Below, piece after piece: positions 24,563 through 31,614 of a DNA stretch of 31,614 nucleotides. The position numbers were made by a program, and so were the translations under genes. This DNA is from an uncultured Lachnospiraceae bacterium. Its GTDB lineage: Bacteria > Bacillota > Clostridia > Lachnospirales > Lachnospiraceae. Where the stretch lies: NCBI GenBank assembly GCA_934432595.1, contig CAKRYR010000019.1, positions 1-31,614 of the forward strand, read 5' to 3'. Position 1 is the first letter of the stretch. Each line of letters opens with the position of its first letter. The notes beneath the pieces were generated by a model. The model saw only the letters and a program-made list of their open reading frames with translations, was not told where the DNA came from and ran no database searches.

Positions 24563-25945
24563 ATGTATAATATAGATTTTTCAAAGCCATGTCATATATA
24601 TTTTATGGGAATAGGTGGTATAAGTATGAGTGGATTTGCTCACTTACTTCACTCAGCAGGATTTACCATTAGTGGTTCAGATACAACAGAAAGTAACATT
24701 ACTGACAACTTAGAGAAAGAAGGAATACATATCAATTATTCACAAGTAGCTGATAATATTCATAAAGATATAGATTTACTTGTTTACACGGCAGCAATAC
24801 ACCCAGATAATCCAGAATATAAAGCTGCAGTAGAATTGAATATACCAATGATGGATAGAGCTACAATGGTAGGACAAATTATGAAGAACTACAGCAATGC
24901 CATAGCAATATCTGGTACACATGGTAAAACTACTACTACTTCTATGATGTCACACGTACTTCTAGCCGCTGATATGGATCCAACTATATCTGTAGGTGGA
25001 ATCTTAAAAGCTATTAAAAGCAACATACGTATTGGTAAATCAAATAACTTTATAACTGAAGCATGTGAATATACTAATAGTTTTCTAAAATTTCATCCAA
25101 CTGTTGGTGTCATATTAAATATTGAAGAAGATCATCTTGATTTCTTTAAAGATATAAATGATATTCGTAACTCATTTAGAAAATTTGCTGAATTAATACC
25201 TGCTAATGGTTTACTTGTTATAAATGGTGAAATAGCTAATTATGAAGAAATCACACATAATTTACCTTGTAAAATTGTAACTTATGGAACTGATTCTACT
25301 TCTTATGATTATTATCCAGTCAATATTATATTTGATGATAATGGTCATGGTCACTATGATTTAATGAAAAATGGCGAGTTCATAACGAAAGTAGATTTAA
25401 ATGTAGTTGGAATGCATAATGTATCTAACTCACTTAGCGTAATTGCTACATGTATAGAACAAAATATTCCACTAGAATATATTCTTAAAGGATTATTAGA
25501 ATTTGATGGTGCAGTTAGACGTTTTGAATATAAAGGTACAGTTAACGGATTTGATATTATTGATGACTATGCACACCATCCAACAGAGATACGTGCAACA
25601 TTAACAGCTGCACATAACTATCCTCATAAAACTTTATGGTGTATATTCCAACCACACACTTATACAAGAACAAAAGCTTTCCTTAAAGATTTTGCTAAAG
25701 CACTTTCTGCATCAGATAAAGTTATTTTGACTGACATATTTGCAGCAAGAGAAAAACCAACTGGTGACATTTCTTCCCTAGATTTGTTAGCAGAATTACA
25801 AAAATTAGGAACTGAAGTTTATCATTTTTCAAAATTTGATGAAATAGAAGAATTTGTATTAAAAAATTGTACTAACGGCGATTTGTTGATAACTATGGGT
25901 GCTGGAAATGTTGTAGATATCGGAGAAAATCTACTTTCCAAATAG
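24563..25945 (+). CDS. murC: MurC, UDP-N-acetylmuramate--L-alanine ligase
   Basis: The 460-residue cytoplasmic ligase adds L-alanine to UDP-MurNAc, the first peptide step of peptidoglycan synthesis. Seen: N-terminal Rossmann GIGGISMSG (16-24), ATP loop SGTHGKTTTT (117-126), ACEYTNSFL metal/substrate loop, and ILNIEEDHLDFFKD. The C-terminal domain has DDYAHHPTEI and TMGAGNV. AAGAGGAGG lies upstream of the ATG. Expected size for the family is about 450-480. It is a single gene divergent from glgC; the DnaA-box region begins right at its stop codon. Confidence 0.96.
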   Translation: MYNIDFSKPCHIYFMGIGGISMSGFAHLLHSAGFTISGSDTTESNITDNLEKEGIHINYSQVADNIHKDIDLLVYTAAIHPDNPEYKAAVELNIPMMDRATMVGQIMKNYSNAIAISGTHGKTTTTSMMSHVLLAADMDPTISVGGILKAIKSNIRIGKSNNFITEACEYTNSFLKFHPTVGVILNIEEDHLDFFKDINDIRNSFRKFAELIPANGLLVINGEIANYEEITHNLPCKIVTYGTDSTSYDYYPVNIIFDDNGHGHYDLMKNGEFITKVDLNVVGMHNVSNSLSVIATCIEQNIPLEYILKGLLEFDGAVRRFEYKGTVNGFDIIDDYAHHPTEIRATLTAAHNYPHKTLWCIFQPHTYTRTKAFLKDFAKALSASDKVILTDIFAAREKPTGDISSLDLLAELQKLGTEVYHFSKFDEIEEFVLKNCTNGDLLITMGAGNVVDIGENLLSK

Positions 25946-26071
25946 TTATCCACCTTATCCACAGTCACTTAGATAACAACTTATCTACAATGTCTGTGGA
26001 TATTTTTTATAAAAAAGTCCTTTATTTTAAAGGCTTTACAGTGTTTATCCACTTTATCAACATTATCCACA
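25946..26071 (+). promoter_or_regulatory. Cluster of seven DnaA-box-like 9-mers
   Basis: Matches to TTATNCACA with at most one deviation: 25946 (TTATCCACC), 25955 (TTATCCACA), 25981 (TTATCTACA), 25995-26003 on the minus strand (ATATCCACA), 26045 (TTATCCACT), 26054 (TTATCAACA), 26063 (TTATCCACA). Boxes at 25946/25955 and 26045/26054/26063 abut head-to-tail with a 9-bp pitch. An AT-rich stretch and the promoter of the DnaD-like gene follow. It may be a DnaA-controlled operator or a secondary/primary replication origin element. Confidence 0.8.
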
Positions 26072-26107
26072 ATTTGGCATTATTACATATATAATTTGTA
26101 ATTTACC

Positions 26108-26136
26108 TTTGCATATTTTTTTTCTTATGGTATAAT
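26108..26136 (+). promoter_or_regulatory. Promoter of the dnaD-like/helicase-loader operon
   Basis: TTTGCA (26108-26113) or TTGCAT one base on, 16-17-bp T-rich spacer, TATAAT (26131-26136). The DnaA-box cluster ends about 37 bp upstream of the -35. Confidence 0.65.
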
Positions 26137-26194
26137 AATCCTCGGTGTTATGTATTAGATTTTTATCGATATAGTTATTTCAGGGGAAAGTTAG

Positions 26195-27250
26195 GTGTTT
26201 AATAATATGAATACAATATCTTTATGCTCAGGGGGAGTATCAGATATAACCATTGTATCAAATATTTTTATAGATAAATATATGCCTTCAGCTAATGGTT
26301 CATTTGTAAAAGTGTACCTTTATTTGCTACGTGTATTATCAGATAACTCTAATAATAAGAGTTTATCTATAAGTAAAATAGCTGACCAATTAGATCATAC
26401 TGAAAATGATGTTCTACGTGCTTTAACATACTGGGAGAAAATAAATCTTATTTCTCTAGGTCGTTCTGCAAACAATGAGATTAATTCTATTACAATTAAT
26501 CCTTTACATAATGATAATGACAAATATAATAATACTTTTAACACTACATTTGAAGCTAACAATACTTTGCAGGATGCTATTAGCACACAACTTCCAGATG
26601 AAAGTTTGAAAAATAATAAAGACCTAAATTTTGTTATATCAATTGCTGAAAAATATGTTGAAAGAATGCTAAGTCCAAATGACGAGCAATTAATTCTATA
26701 CTTGTATACAAAAGCAAATTTTTCTCCTGAATTAATACTAGAACTATATGAATACTGTGCCTCTCAAGGCAAAAAACAATATAGATATATAGAAAGTGTA
26801 GCATCGGCTTGGATTAAAGATGGTATTACTTCTGCCGATCAAGCCCGTGCTAATTCAGAAAATTATAATTCTGCCTACTCTGCCGTTACCAAAGAATTTG
26901 GTATTTCTCGTTCTTTAGGACAAGCAGAGAAAAATTATATAGATAAATGGACAAAAACATATGGTTTTGACTCGGATATAATTAAACGTGCTTGTAGCAA
27001 AACACTAATTAATATTCAAAAACCAGATTTTAAATACACTGATAAAATTTTATCTTCATGGCATCAAAAAAATATAAAATCAGTTGCTGATATTGATGCA
27101 CTAGATAATAATTATATTAAGAATACTACTACTAAAAAAATAGCTAGATATTCTACACCAAAGACATCTAATAAATTTAATTCTTTCTCACAACGTAATT
27201 ATACGTCTGAAGAATTAGATGAATTAGAGCGTAGACTATTAAGTCGATAG
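26195..27250 (+). CDS. DnaD/DnaB-like primosomal protein
   Basis: The 351-residue protein has an N-terminal winged-helix domain (about 20-90; FVKVYLYLLRVLSDN, ISKIADQLDHTENDVLRALTY) and two DnaD-like helical domains. The first is about 150-220 (IAEKYVERMLSPNDEQLILY, RYIESVASAWIKDGI), the second about 228-300 (ERNYIDKW-like AEKNYIDKWTKTYGFDSDII, ending KYTDKILSSWHQKNI). This arrangement fits the DnaB/DnaD initiation proteins of Firmicutes that remodel DNA and help load the replicative helicase. The start is GTG 26195 with GGGGA upstream; ATG 26207 with AGGTG is an alternative. The next gene encodes the helicase loader, as expected for a primosome operon. Confidence 0.85.
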   Translation: MFNNMNTISLCSGGVSDITIVSNIFIDKYMPSANGSFVKVYLYLLRVLSDNSNNKSLSISKIADQLDHTENDVLRALTYWEKINLISLGRSANNEINSITINPLHNDNDKYNNTFNTTFEANNTLQDAISTQLPDESLKNNKDLNFVISIAEKYVERMLSPNDEQLILYLYTKANFSPELILELYEYCASQGKKQYRYIESVASAWIKDGITSADQARANSENYNSAYSAVTKEFGISRSLGQAEKNYIDKWTKTYGFDSDIIKRACSKTLINIQKPDFKYTDKILSSWHQKNIKSVADIDALDNNYIKNTTTKKIARYSTPKTSNKFNSFSQRNYTSEELDELERRLLSR

Positions 27251-27256
27251 TATTTT

Positions 27257-27305
27257 CGCAGAGTGCTTATGATTATTTTCATAGGTGTTCTGCGTCAAAT
27301 TTTTA
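27257..27305 (+). terminator. Wobble-rich hairpin between the two primosome genes
   Basis: CGCAGAGTGCTTATGA (27257-27272) pairs with TCATAGGTGTTCTGCG (27279-27294) over 16 bp as RNA, four of the pairs being G-U. AAATTTTT follows. It could be an attenuator that lowers helicase-loader expression, or a processing site. It is weaker than the other terminators here. Confidence 0.5.
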
Positions 27306-27324
27306 ATAAAGAAAGGATATTTTT

Positions 27325-28338
27325 ATGGGATTAACTAACTCACAATATAATTCTATTCTTAGAGATTATGATACTAAACAATACAATTCAAGACATCTAC
27401 TAGACATGAGAACTAAAGAGGTTGAAGCTACTATTCCTGAATTTAAAAAACTAAATGAGGAAATGGTTAGTAATTCTATTAGTTGTGCAAAAAAAGCGCT
27501 ATTTAATCCATCTGCTGCTGAAAAAGATTTGGAAGATTTAAAATCTAACAATATAGACGTAGCAATGGAAAAAATTGAACTACTATTAGAGCATGGCTAT
27601 CCTGCTGATTATTTAACTCCTGTCTATGAATGTGAGAAATGTAAAGACACAGGCTATGTTAATGGTGAAAAATGTAGTTGTTTTAAACAAGCAATTATTA
27701 GACTCTTATATTCACAAACACTAATTAACACTGCTATTGATAAAGAAAACTTTGATACTTTTTCTTTTGAATATTATTCTGATAAGGAAGTGGACCCTGC
27801 TGTCCAAATGACTCCTTATGAAAATATTCATAATGTAGTAGCAAAATGTAAAACATTTATAGATGAATTTGACAAAGAATATTCAAAAAGAGAGCATAAA
27901 AATCTTTTAATCTATGGCAATACTGGTGTTGGAAAAACTTTCTTAGCCAATTGTGTTGCACGAGAGATATTAAATAGCTCTCACTCTGTTGTATATATTA
28001 CTGCTACTGAATTATTCGAAACTCTTAGTAAATATTCCTTTGACAAGGGTGAAGATTTTGAATTAGAAAGTCAGGTAGATTATATTAATAATTGTGATTT
28101 ACTTATTATAGATGATTTAGGTACTGAGCTTAGTAATACTTTTACTAATTCTCAATTATATTCTTGTATCAATAATAGAATGTTGAAAAATCTTTCCGTT
28201 ATTATTTCAACAAACTATAAAATTAAAGAATTGCAAGCCACTTACAGTGAACGTATCTTCTCAAGATTTGTTGGAGAATATACTATGTTGCGAATTGTTG
28301 GCGATGATATAAGAACTAAAATTGATAAATATGTATAA
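27325..28338 (+). CDS. dnaC: DnaC/DnaI-like helicase-loader ATPase
   Basis: The 337-residue AAA+ ATPase has a helical N-terminal region (1-100) and a zinc-binding knuckle CEKCKDTGYVNGEKCSCF (Cys103, 106, 117, 119). The AAA+ core shows Walker A GNTGVGKT (198-205), Walker B LLIIDDLGTE (259-268), sensor-1 ISTNYK and an arginine-finger region (ERIFSRFVGE). The zinc knuckle fits the DnaI type of Gram-positive helicase loaders, which deliver the replicative DNA helicase at the origin. AAAGGA precedes the ATG. It is cotranscribed or attenuated after the DnaD-like gene. Confidence 0.92.
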   Translation: MGLTNSQYNSILRDYDTKQYNSRHLLDMRTKEVEATIPEFKKLNEEMVSNSISCAKKALFNPSAAEKDLEDLKSNNIDVAMEKIELLLEHGYPADYLTPVYECEKCKDTGYVNGEKCSCFKQAIIRLLYSQTLINTAIDKENFDTFSFEYYSDKEVDPAVQMTPYENIHNVVAKCKTFIDEFDKEYSKREHKNLLIYGNTGVGKTFLANCVAREILNSSHSVVYITATELFETLSKYSFDKGEDFELESQVDYINNCDLLIIDDLGTELSNTFTNSQLYSCINNRMLKNLSVIISTNYKIKELQATYSERIFSRFVGEYTMLRIVGDDIRTKIDKYV

Positions 28339-28366
28339 ACTTTTTTATAATTTTTTTAAAAATGCC

Positions 28367-28395
28367 TTGAAAAAAGCTTATTTATATTTTATCAT
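28367..28395 (+). promoter_or_regulatory. Promoter of prs
   Basis: TTGAAA (28367-28372), 17-bp spacer, TATCAT (28390-28395), about 60 bp before the ATG. Confidence 0.6.
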
Positions 28396-28455
28396 TGTTG
28401 CGTAGCATTTTAATGTCATTAGACACAAAGTTTAATATATTGGAGGAATTAAATA

Positions 28456-29625
28456 ATGCCACATGAAGAAAATTTTGTTAATACCATACCTGTAGGCAAA
28501 TTAGGGATCATTGCCCACAAGAGTAGTCAAGCGCTAGGCGAAAAGGTTGACCAGTACATTGCAAATTGGCGTAATAAACGTGATAACGAAGCTGATTCAG
28601 CCATTCATTTCAAAGATTACAGAAAAGATTCCTTTCTTTTAAATTCATGTTGTCCACGTTTTGGTTCAGGTGAAGCTAAAGCTATGCTTAAAGAAACTAT
28701 CCGTGGTGACGACTTGTATATCTTAGTTGATGTATGTAACTACAGTCTTACTTATACAGTAAGTGGTCAAGTTAATCATATGTCTCCAGATGATCATTAC
28801 CAAGATTTAAAGAGAATTATAGCTGCTGCAAGTGGTAAGGCAAGAAGAATTACTGTAATTATGCCTTTCCTATATGAGAGCAGACAACATAAAAGAAGTT
28901 CTAGAGAATCTCTAGATTGTGCAATTGCACTTCAAGAGTTAGTTAATATGGGGGTAGATAGTATCATTACCTTTGATGCTCATGACCCAAGAGTTCAGAA
29001 TGCAATTCCATTTAACAGTTTTGAAACAGTTCAACCTGCATATCAATTCATTAAAACTCTTCTTACTAATATAGATGATTTTAAAACTAATTCATCTAAT
29101 TTGATGATAATCAGTCCAGATGAAGGTGCTATGGGACGTGCTGTATATTATGCTAACGTTTTAGGTGTAGATATGGGTATGTTCTATAAACGTCGTGATT
29201 ATACTAAGATTATAAATGGACGTAATCCTATTGTTGCCCATGAGTTCTTAGGAACAGATGTTGAAGGCAAAGATATTCTTATTATTGATGATATGATTTC
29301 ATCAGGTGAAAGTATGTTAGATGTTGCCAAGGAGTTAAAGAGCAGAAAGGCTGGACGTATTTTCTGTTGTTCTACTTTTGGTTTATTTACAAATGGATTA
29401 AAGAAGTTTGATGAAGCTTATGAGAGTGGTTTAATTTATAGAGTTCTTACTACTAACCTTATTTATCAAACAGAGGAACTTTTATCTAAACCTTATTATT
29501 TAAATGTAGATATGAGTAAGTATATTGCTTTATTAATAGATGCCCTTAACCATGATGCGTCTATTAGTGAATATCTTAACCCAGCTAACAGAATTCAAAG
29601 AATTCTTGAAAATTATAATAAATAG
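28456..29625 (+). CDS. prs: Ribose-phosphate pyrophosphokinase (long form)
   Basis: The 389-residue protein is a PRPP synthetase homologue making 5-phosphoribosyl-1-pyrophosphate from ribose-5-phosphate and ATP. Recognisable: ITVIMPFLYESRQHKRSSRE (catalytic flexible-loop region), ITFDAHDPRVQNAIPF (metal-binding histidine), ISPDEGAMGRA, and the PRPP loop LIIDDMISSGESM. It is about 70 residues longer than the classical 310-320-residue enzyme. The N-terminal ATP-site segment is divergent: KIFSGNS-like sequence is missing and GKLGIIAHKSSQALGEKV stands in its place. TTGGAGGA precedes the ATG. It supplies PRPP for nucleotides, histidine and tryptophan. A footed hairpin follows. Confidence 0.88.
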   Translation: MPHEENFVNTIPVGKLGIIAHKSSQALGEKVDQYIANWRNKRDNEADSAIHFKDYRKDSFLLNSCCPRFGSGEAKAMLKETIRGDDLYILVDVCNYSLTYTVSGQVNHMSPDDHYQDLKRIIAAASGKARRITVIMPFLYESRQHKRSSRESLDCAIALQELVNMGVDSIITFDAHDPRVQNAIPFNSFETVQPAYQFIKTLLTNIDDFKTNSSNLMIISPDEGAMGRAVYYANVLGVDMGMFYKRRDYTKIINGRNPIVAHEFLGTDVEGKDILIIDDMISSGESMLDVAKELKSRKAGRIFCCSTFGLFTNGLKKFDEAYESGLIYRVLTTNLIYQTEELLSKPYYLNVDMSKYIALLIDALNHDASISEYLNPANRIQRILENYNK

Positions 29626-29643
29626 ATTTTCTAGGGAATTCTA

Positions 29644-29756
29644 TTCTAGGGACGATATAAAAAGTTATATTCAGGGTTACTGAGTAGTTACGATATAAGT
29701 ATTTATTATATCTGTTTTCTAGAAAATCCTGAATATAACTTTTCATATCTGTTTAA
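29644..29756 (+). repeat. Footed hairpin pair between prs and hydG
   Basis: 5' foot TTCTAGGGACGA (29644-29655), arms AAAAGTTATATTCAGG (29660-29675) and CCTGAATATAACTTTT (29728-29743), extended by GATAT/ATATC, 3' foot TCTGTTTA (29748-29755). A complete smaller hairpin sits in the loop: foot GTTACGA, arms GATATAA/TTATATC (29692-29712), foot TCTGTTTTC. A partial extra TTCTAGGGA lies at 29629. Confidence 0.8.
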
Positions 29757-29791
29757 GTATTAATTTTATATTTTATTAGGAGATGTTGTTT

Positions 29792-31210
29792 ATGTATAAT
29801 GTTTTGTCTTCAAAGGCAGAGGAGTTTATTGATGATGCTGAGATTCTTGCTTCTATAGAGTATGGACAAGCTAATAAGTCTAATAGAGAGTTAATTTCAA
29901 GCATCATTACAAAGGCTCGTGAATATAAAGGTCTTTCTCATAGAGAAGCTATTGTTTTGCTTGAGTGTGACCAAGAAGATCTTAATGAAGAGATTTATTC
30001 TCTTGCAAAAGAGATTAAAGAAAAGTTCTATGGTAATCGTATAGTTATGTTTGCACCACTTTATTTGTCAAATTATTGTGTTAATAACTGTACTTACTGT
30101 CCTTTCCACCATAAGAATACGACTATACCTAGAAAGAAGCTTACTCAAGACGAGATTAGACGTGAGGTTATTGCTTTACAAGATATGGGGCATAAGAGAC
30201 TTGCTTTGGAAACTGGCGAGGATCCAATAAATAATCCTATTGAATATGTTCTTGAAAGTATAAATACAATATATAATATTAAGCATAAAAATGGTGCAAT
30301 AAGACGTGTTAATGTAAATATTGCTGCTACTACTGTTGAGAACTATGCAAAATTAAAAGAAGCTGGTATTGGTACATATATATTATTTCAAGAAACATAT
30401 CATAAGAAGGCTTATGAGGAACTTCATCCAAGTGGTCCAAAATCAAACTATGCTTACCATACAGAAGCTATGGATAGAGCTATGGATGGTGGAATCGATG
30501 ATGTAGGTATCGGTGTTTTATTTGGACTTGAGTTATATCGTTATGAATTAGTTGGCTTACTTATGCATGCAGAGCATTTAGAGGCTGCCAAAGGTGTTGG
30601 TCCTCATACAATAAGTGTTCCTCGTATAAGACCTGCTGAAGATATTAACTTAGAGGAATTCACTAATGCTATATCTGATGAGATATTTGAAAAGATAGTT
30701 GCAATTCTTAGAGTTGCAGTTCCTTATACAGGCATAATTGTTTCAACAAGAGAGAATAAAAAAGTAAGAGAACGTGTACTTGAACTTGGAGTTTCCCAAT
30801 TAAGTGGTGGTTCACGTACAGATGTAGGTGGATATGAAGTTCATAAACATGATCATGATGATTCTGCACAATTTGATGTAGGAGATACACGTACTTTAGA
30901 TGAAGTAGTTAATTGGCTACTAACACTTGACCATATTCCTAGTTTCTGTACTGCTTGCTACAGAGAAGGTCGTACAGGAGATAGATTTATGAAACTTGTA
31001 AAATCTGGTCAAATAGCTAACTGCTGTCAACCAAATGCCTTAATGACATTAAAGGAATATCTTGAAGATTATGCTTCTGAAGATACTAAACGTAAAGGAC
31101 TTGCATTAATCGAGAAAGAAATAGAACGTGTCACAAATCCAAAAGTAAAAGAGCAAACTATCGCTAACTTAAAAGCCATAGAGTCTGGTAGCCGTGATTT
31201 TAGGTTCTAG
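29792..31210 (+). CDS. hydG: HydG, [FeFe]-hydrogenase maturase radical SAM enzyme
   Basis: The 472-residue enzyme is a radical SAM tyrosine lyase that yields CO and cyanide for the H-cluster of [FeFe] hydrogenase. The radical-SAM cluster motif is CVNNCTYC (Cys96, 100, 103). The C-terminal auxiliary cluster motif CX2CX22C is complete (Cys386, 389, 412 in CTACYREG..NCC), which separates HydG from the related ThiH. ALETGEDP and GVGPHTISVPR are family hallmarks. The start is ATG 29792, eight bases after AGGAG; an earlier ATG (29783) abuts that site. hydE, hydF and hydA are not in the window. The stop codon TAG lies within a TTCTAG motif of the following repeat. Confidence 0.96.
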   Translation: MYNVLSSKAEEFIDDAEILASIEYGQANKSNRELISSIITKAREYKGLSHREAIVLLECDQEDLNEEIYSLAKEIKEKFYGNRIVMFAPLYLSNYCVNNCTYCPFHHKNTTIPRKKLTQDEIRREVIALQDMGHKRLALETGEDPINNPIEYVLESINTIYNIKHKNGAIRRVNVNIAATTVENYAKLKEAGIGTYILFQETYHKKAYEELHPSGPKSNYAYHTEAMDRAMDGGIDDVGIGVLFGLELYRYELVGLLMHAEHLEAAKGVGPHTISVPRIRPAEDINLEEFTNAISDEIFEKIVAILRVAVPYTGIIVSTRENKKVRERVLELGVSQLSGGSRTDVGGYEVHKHDHDDSAQFDVGDTRTLDEVVNWLLTLDHIPSFCTACYREGRTGDRFMKLVKSGQIANCCQPNALMTLKEYLEDYASEDTKRKGLALIEKEIERVTNPKVKEQTIANLKAIESGSRDFRF

Positions 31211-31320
31211 TTTGGTGTTCTAGGGACGTTTACTGTTCTAGAGACGACTTGCATATTTTTTCCTTGTTGCTTTGATAAAGACGATATAAAAGTTACGAAA
31301 AAATATGCAAGTCTGTTTAC
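31208..31320 (+). repeat. Footed hairpin 3' of hydG
   Basis: Three TTCTAG units (31205, 31219, 31236) lead into foot GAGACGA. Perfect 17-bp arms are GACTTGCATATTTTTTC (31246-31262) and GAAAAAATATGCAAGTC (31297-31313). The 3' foot is TCTGTTTAC (31312-31320), then TACAA. The loop again holds a GACGATATAAAAGTTACG half-motif. A short GGGACGTTTACTGTTC (31223-31238) may be a minimal member. Confidence 0.8.
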
Positions 31321-31353
31321 TACAATATCTACAAATTATCCACAAATTCTTAA

Positions 31354-31530
31354 CTAAACTAATGCAAGGCAAGATATAGCAGTACACATCTCTTCCCCTT
31401 TTTCTGTCTTTTCAAGGAGCCAATAGGAGTATTCTTTAATATTTTCTCTATCTCCTCCAAATTTCTGCTTACACTTATTTTCTTCTAATTTCTTTTGAAT
31501 AATCTTCTCCGAGTAGTCTTCCTCCTTCAT
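31354..31530 (-). CDS. Small hypothetical protein, 58 residues
   Basis: An ORF from ATG 31530 to TAG: it begins MKEEDYSEKIIQKKLEENK and ends MCTAISCLALV, charged and helical in the first part. No clear Shine-Dalgarno site precedes it, and I recognise no family. The stretch could be a remnant. A single TTATCCACA lies just beyond its 3' end (31336-31344). Confidence 0.3.
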   Translation of the reverse strand: MKEEDYSEKIIQKKLEENKCKQKFGGDRENIKEYSYWLLEKTEKGEEMCTAISCLALV

Positions 31531-31548
31531 TTCATATAACTTTCAAAA

Positions 31549-31614
31549 TTAATTTTGCCAGTCCAATCCTGCCTTCAGACCACTTTTGGACTGGCATTCT
31601 TCACAATTTTCATT
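31549..31614 (-). CDS. Possible C-terminal end of a gene entering from the right
   Basis: An open minus-strand frame enters at the window edge and ends at TAA (31551-31549), reading NENCEECQSKSGLKAGLDWQ and N. The Cys pair (CEEC) may be part of a metal site. Too little is visible to assign a family, and it may be non-coding. Confidence 0.3.
   Translation of the reverse strand, partial: NENCEECQSKSGLKAGLDWQN
31557..31595. repeat. 10-bp inverted repeat at the window's right end
   Basis: GCCAGTCCAA (31557-31566) and TTGGACTGGC (31586-31595) are perfect arms with a 19-nt loop. A 14-bp palindrome CAAAATTAATTTTG (31544-31557) abuts it. It overlaps the partial frame above. No clean U-tract follows on either strand. 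Confidence 0.5.

Noticed and set aside
29644..29756. Ordinary rho-independent terminator after prs
   Set aside because: Arms are AT-rich, the stem is followed by TCTGTTTAAG rather than a U-tract, and the feet recur at other loci. Termination may still occur but does not explain the pattern.
31336..31344. Second DnaA-box region near the right end
   Set aside because: A single TTATCCACA is expected by chance or as an isolated site; no cluster surrounds it.

Overview
The window is AT-rich DNA from a low-GC Gram-positive anaerobe, most likely a motile, flagellated clostridium of the Lachnospiraceae. Pointers are an mbl-flagellar rod gene block, a comF/yvyF pair, spoVG, a glgC-glgD pair, a radical-SAM [FeFe]-hydrogenase maturase (hydG), and a large gene pair that I recall as DUF5716/DUF5717, families I associate with Lachnospiraceae. 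No rRNA, tRNA, CRISPR array, integrase or transposase was found.

Layout. (1) 1-376: intergenic DNA folding into three concentric inverted repeats around a 119-bp core. (2) 377-4888, minus strand: a VanR/VanS-type two-component system followed by two membrane-anchored secreted peptidases (C39-like and M1). (3) 4889-7365: a small accessory patch with a bidirectional terminator, two gene remnants joined end to end (tfoX C-terminal domain and grpB) and a DUF4143-type AAA ATPase with a good promoter and an operator-like palindrome. (4) 7366-14465, minus: four genes of unknown function reading from one strong promoter: a giant solenoid protein, a divergent actin/Hsp70-fold protein, a TPR protein and a two-TM coiled-coil protein. 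I consider this the best candidate for an undescribed cellular system. (5) 14653-15498, plus: cvfB. (6) 15761-21081, minus: mbl, two rod/hook genes, a FlgJ-type rod-binding gene, a sugar nucleotidyltransferase, comF and yvyF, combining the B. subtilis mbl-flhO-flhP and comFC-yvyF neighbourhoods. (7) 21358-24269, minus: glgC-glgD-spoVG with a terminator, plus a short antitoxin-like remnant. (8) 24563-31210, plus: murC, a DnaA-box cluster, a DnaD-like primosomal gene, a helicase-loader gene, prs and hydG.

The most unusual non-coding signal is a family of intergenic hairpins with constant feet and variable arms. The 5' foot is close to TTCTAGNGACGA, the 3' foot is close to TCTGTYTAC(TAC), and the 16-22-bp arms between them differ completely in sequence from copy to copy. 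Members lie just 3' of, and co-oriented with, genes at 1-345, 8679-8738, 15478-15755, 29644-29756 and 31208-31320, sometimes nested inside each other. Two of them enclose the same ~120-bp core, whose copies differ at about ten positions; at least six of these changes are compensatory across the stem. This points to selection on a folded RNA or DNA structure.

Several coding starts were moved inward to the ATG that has a Shine-Dalgarno site. All functional statements come from reading motifs by eye; no database search was run.
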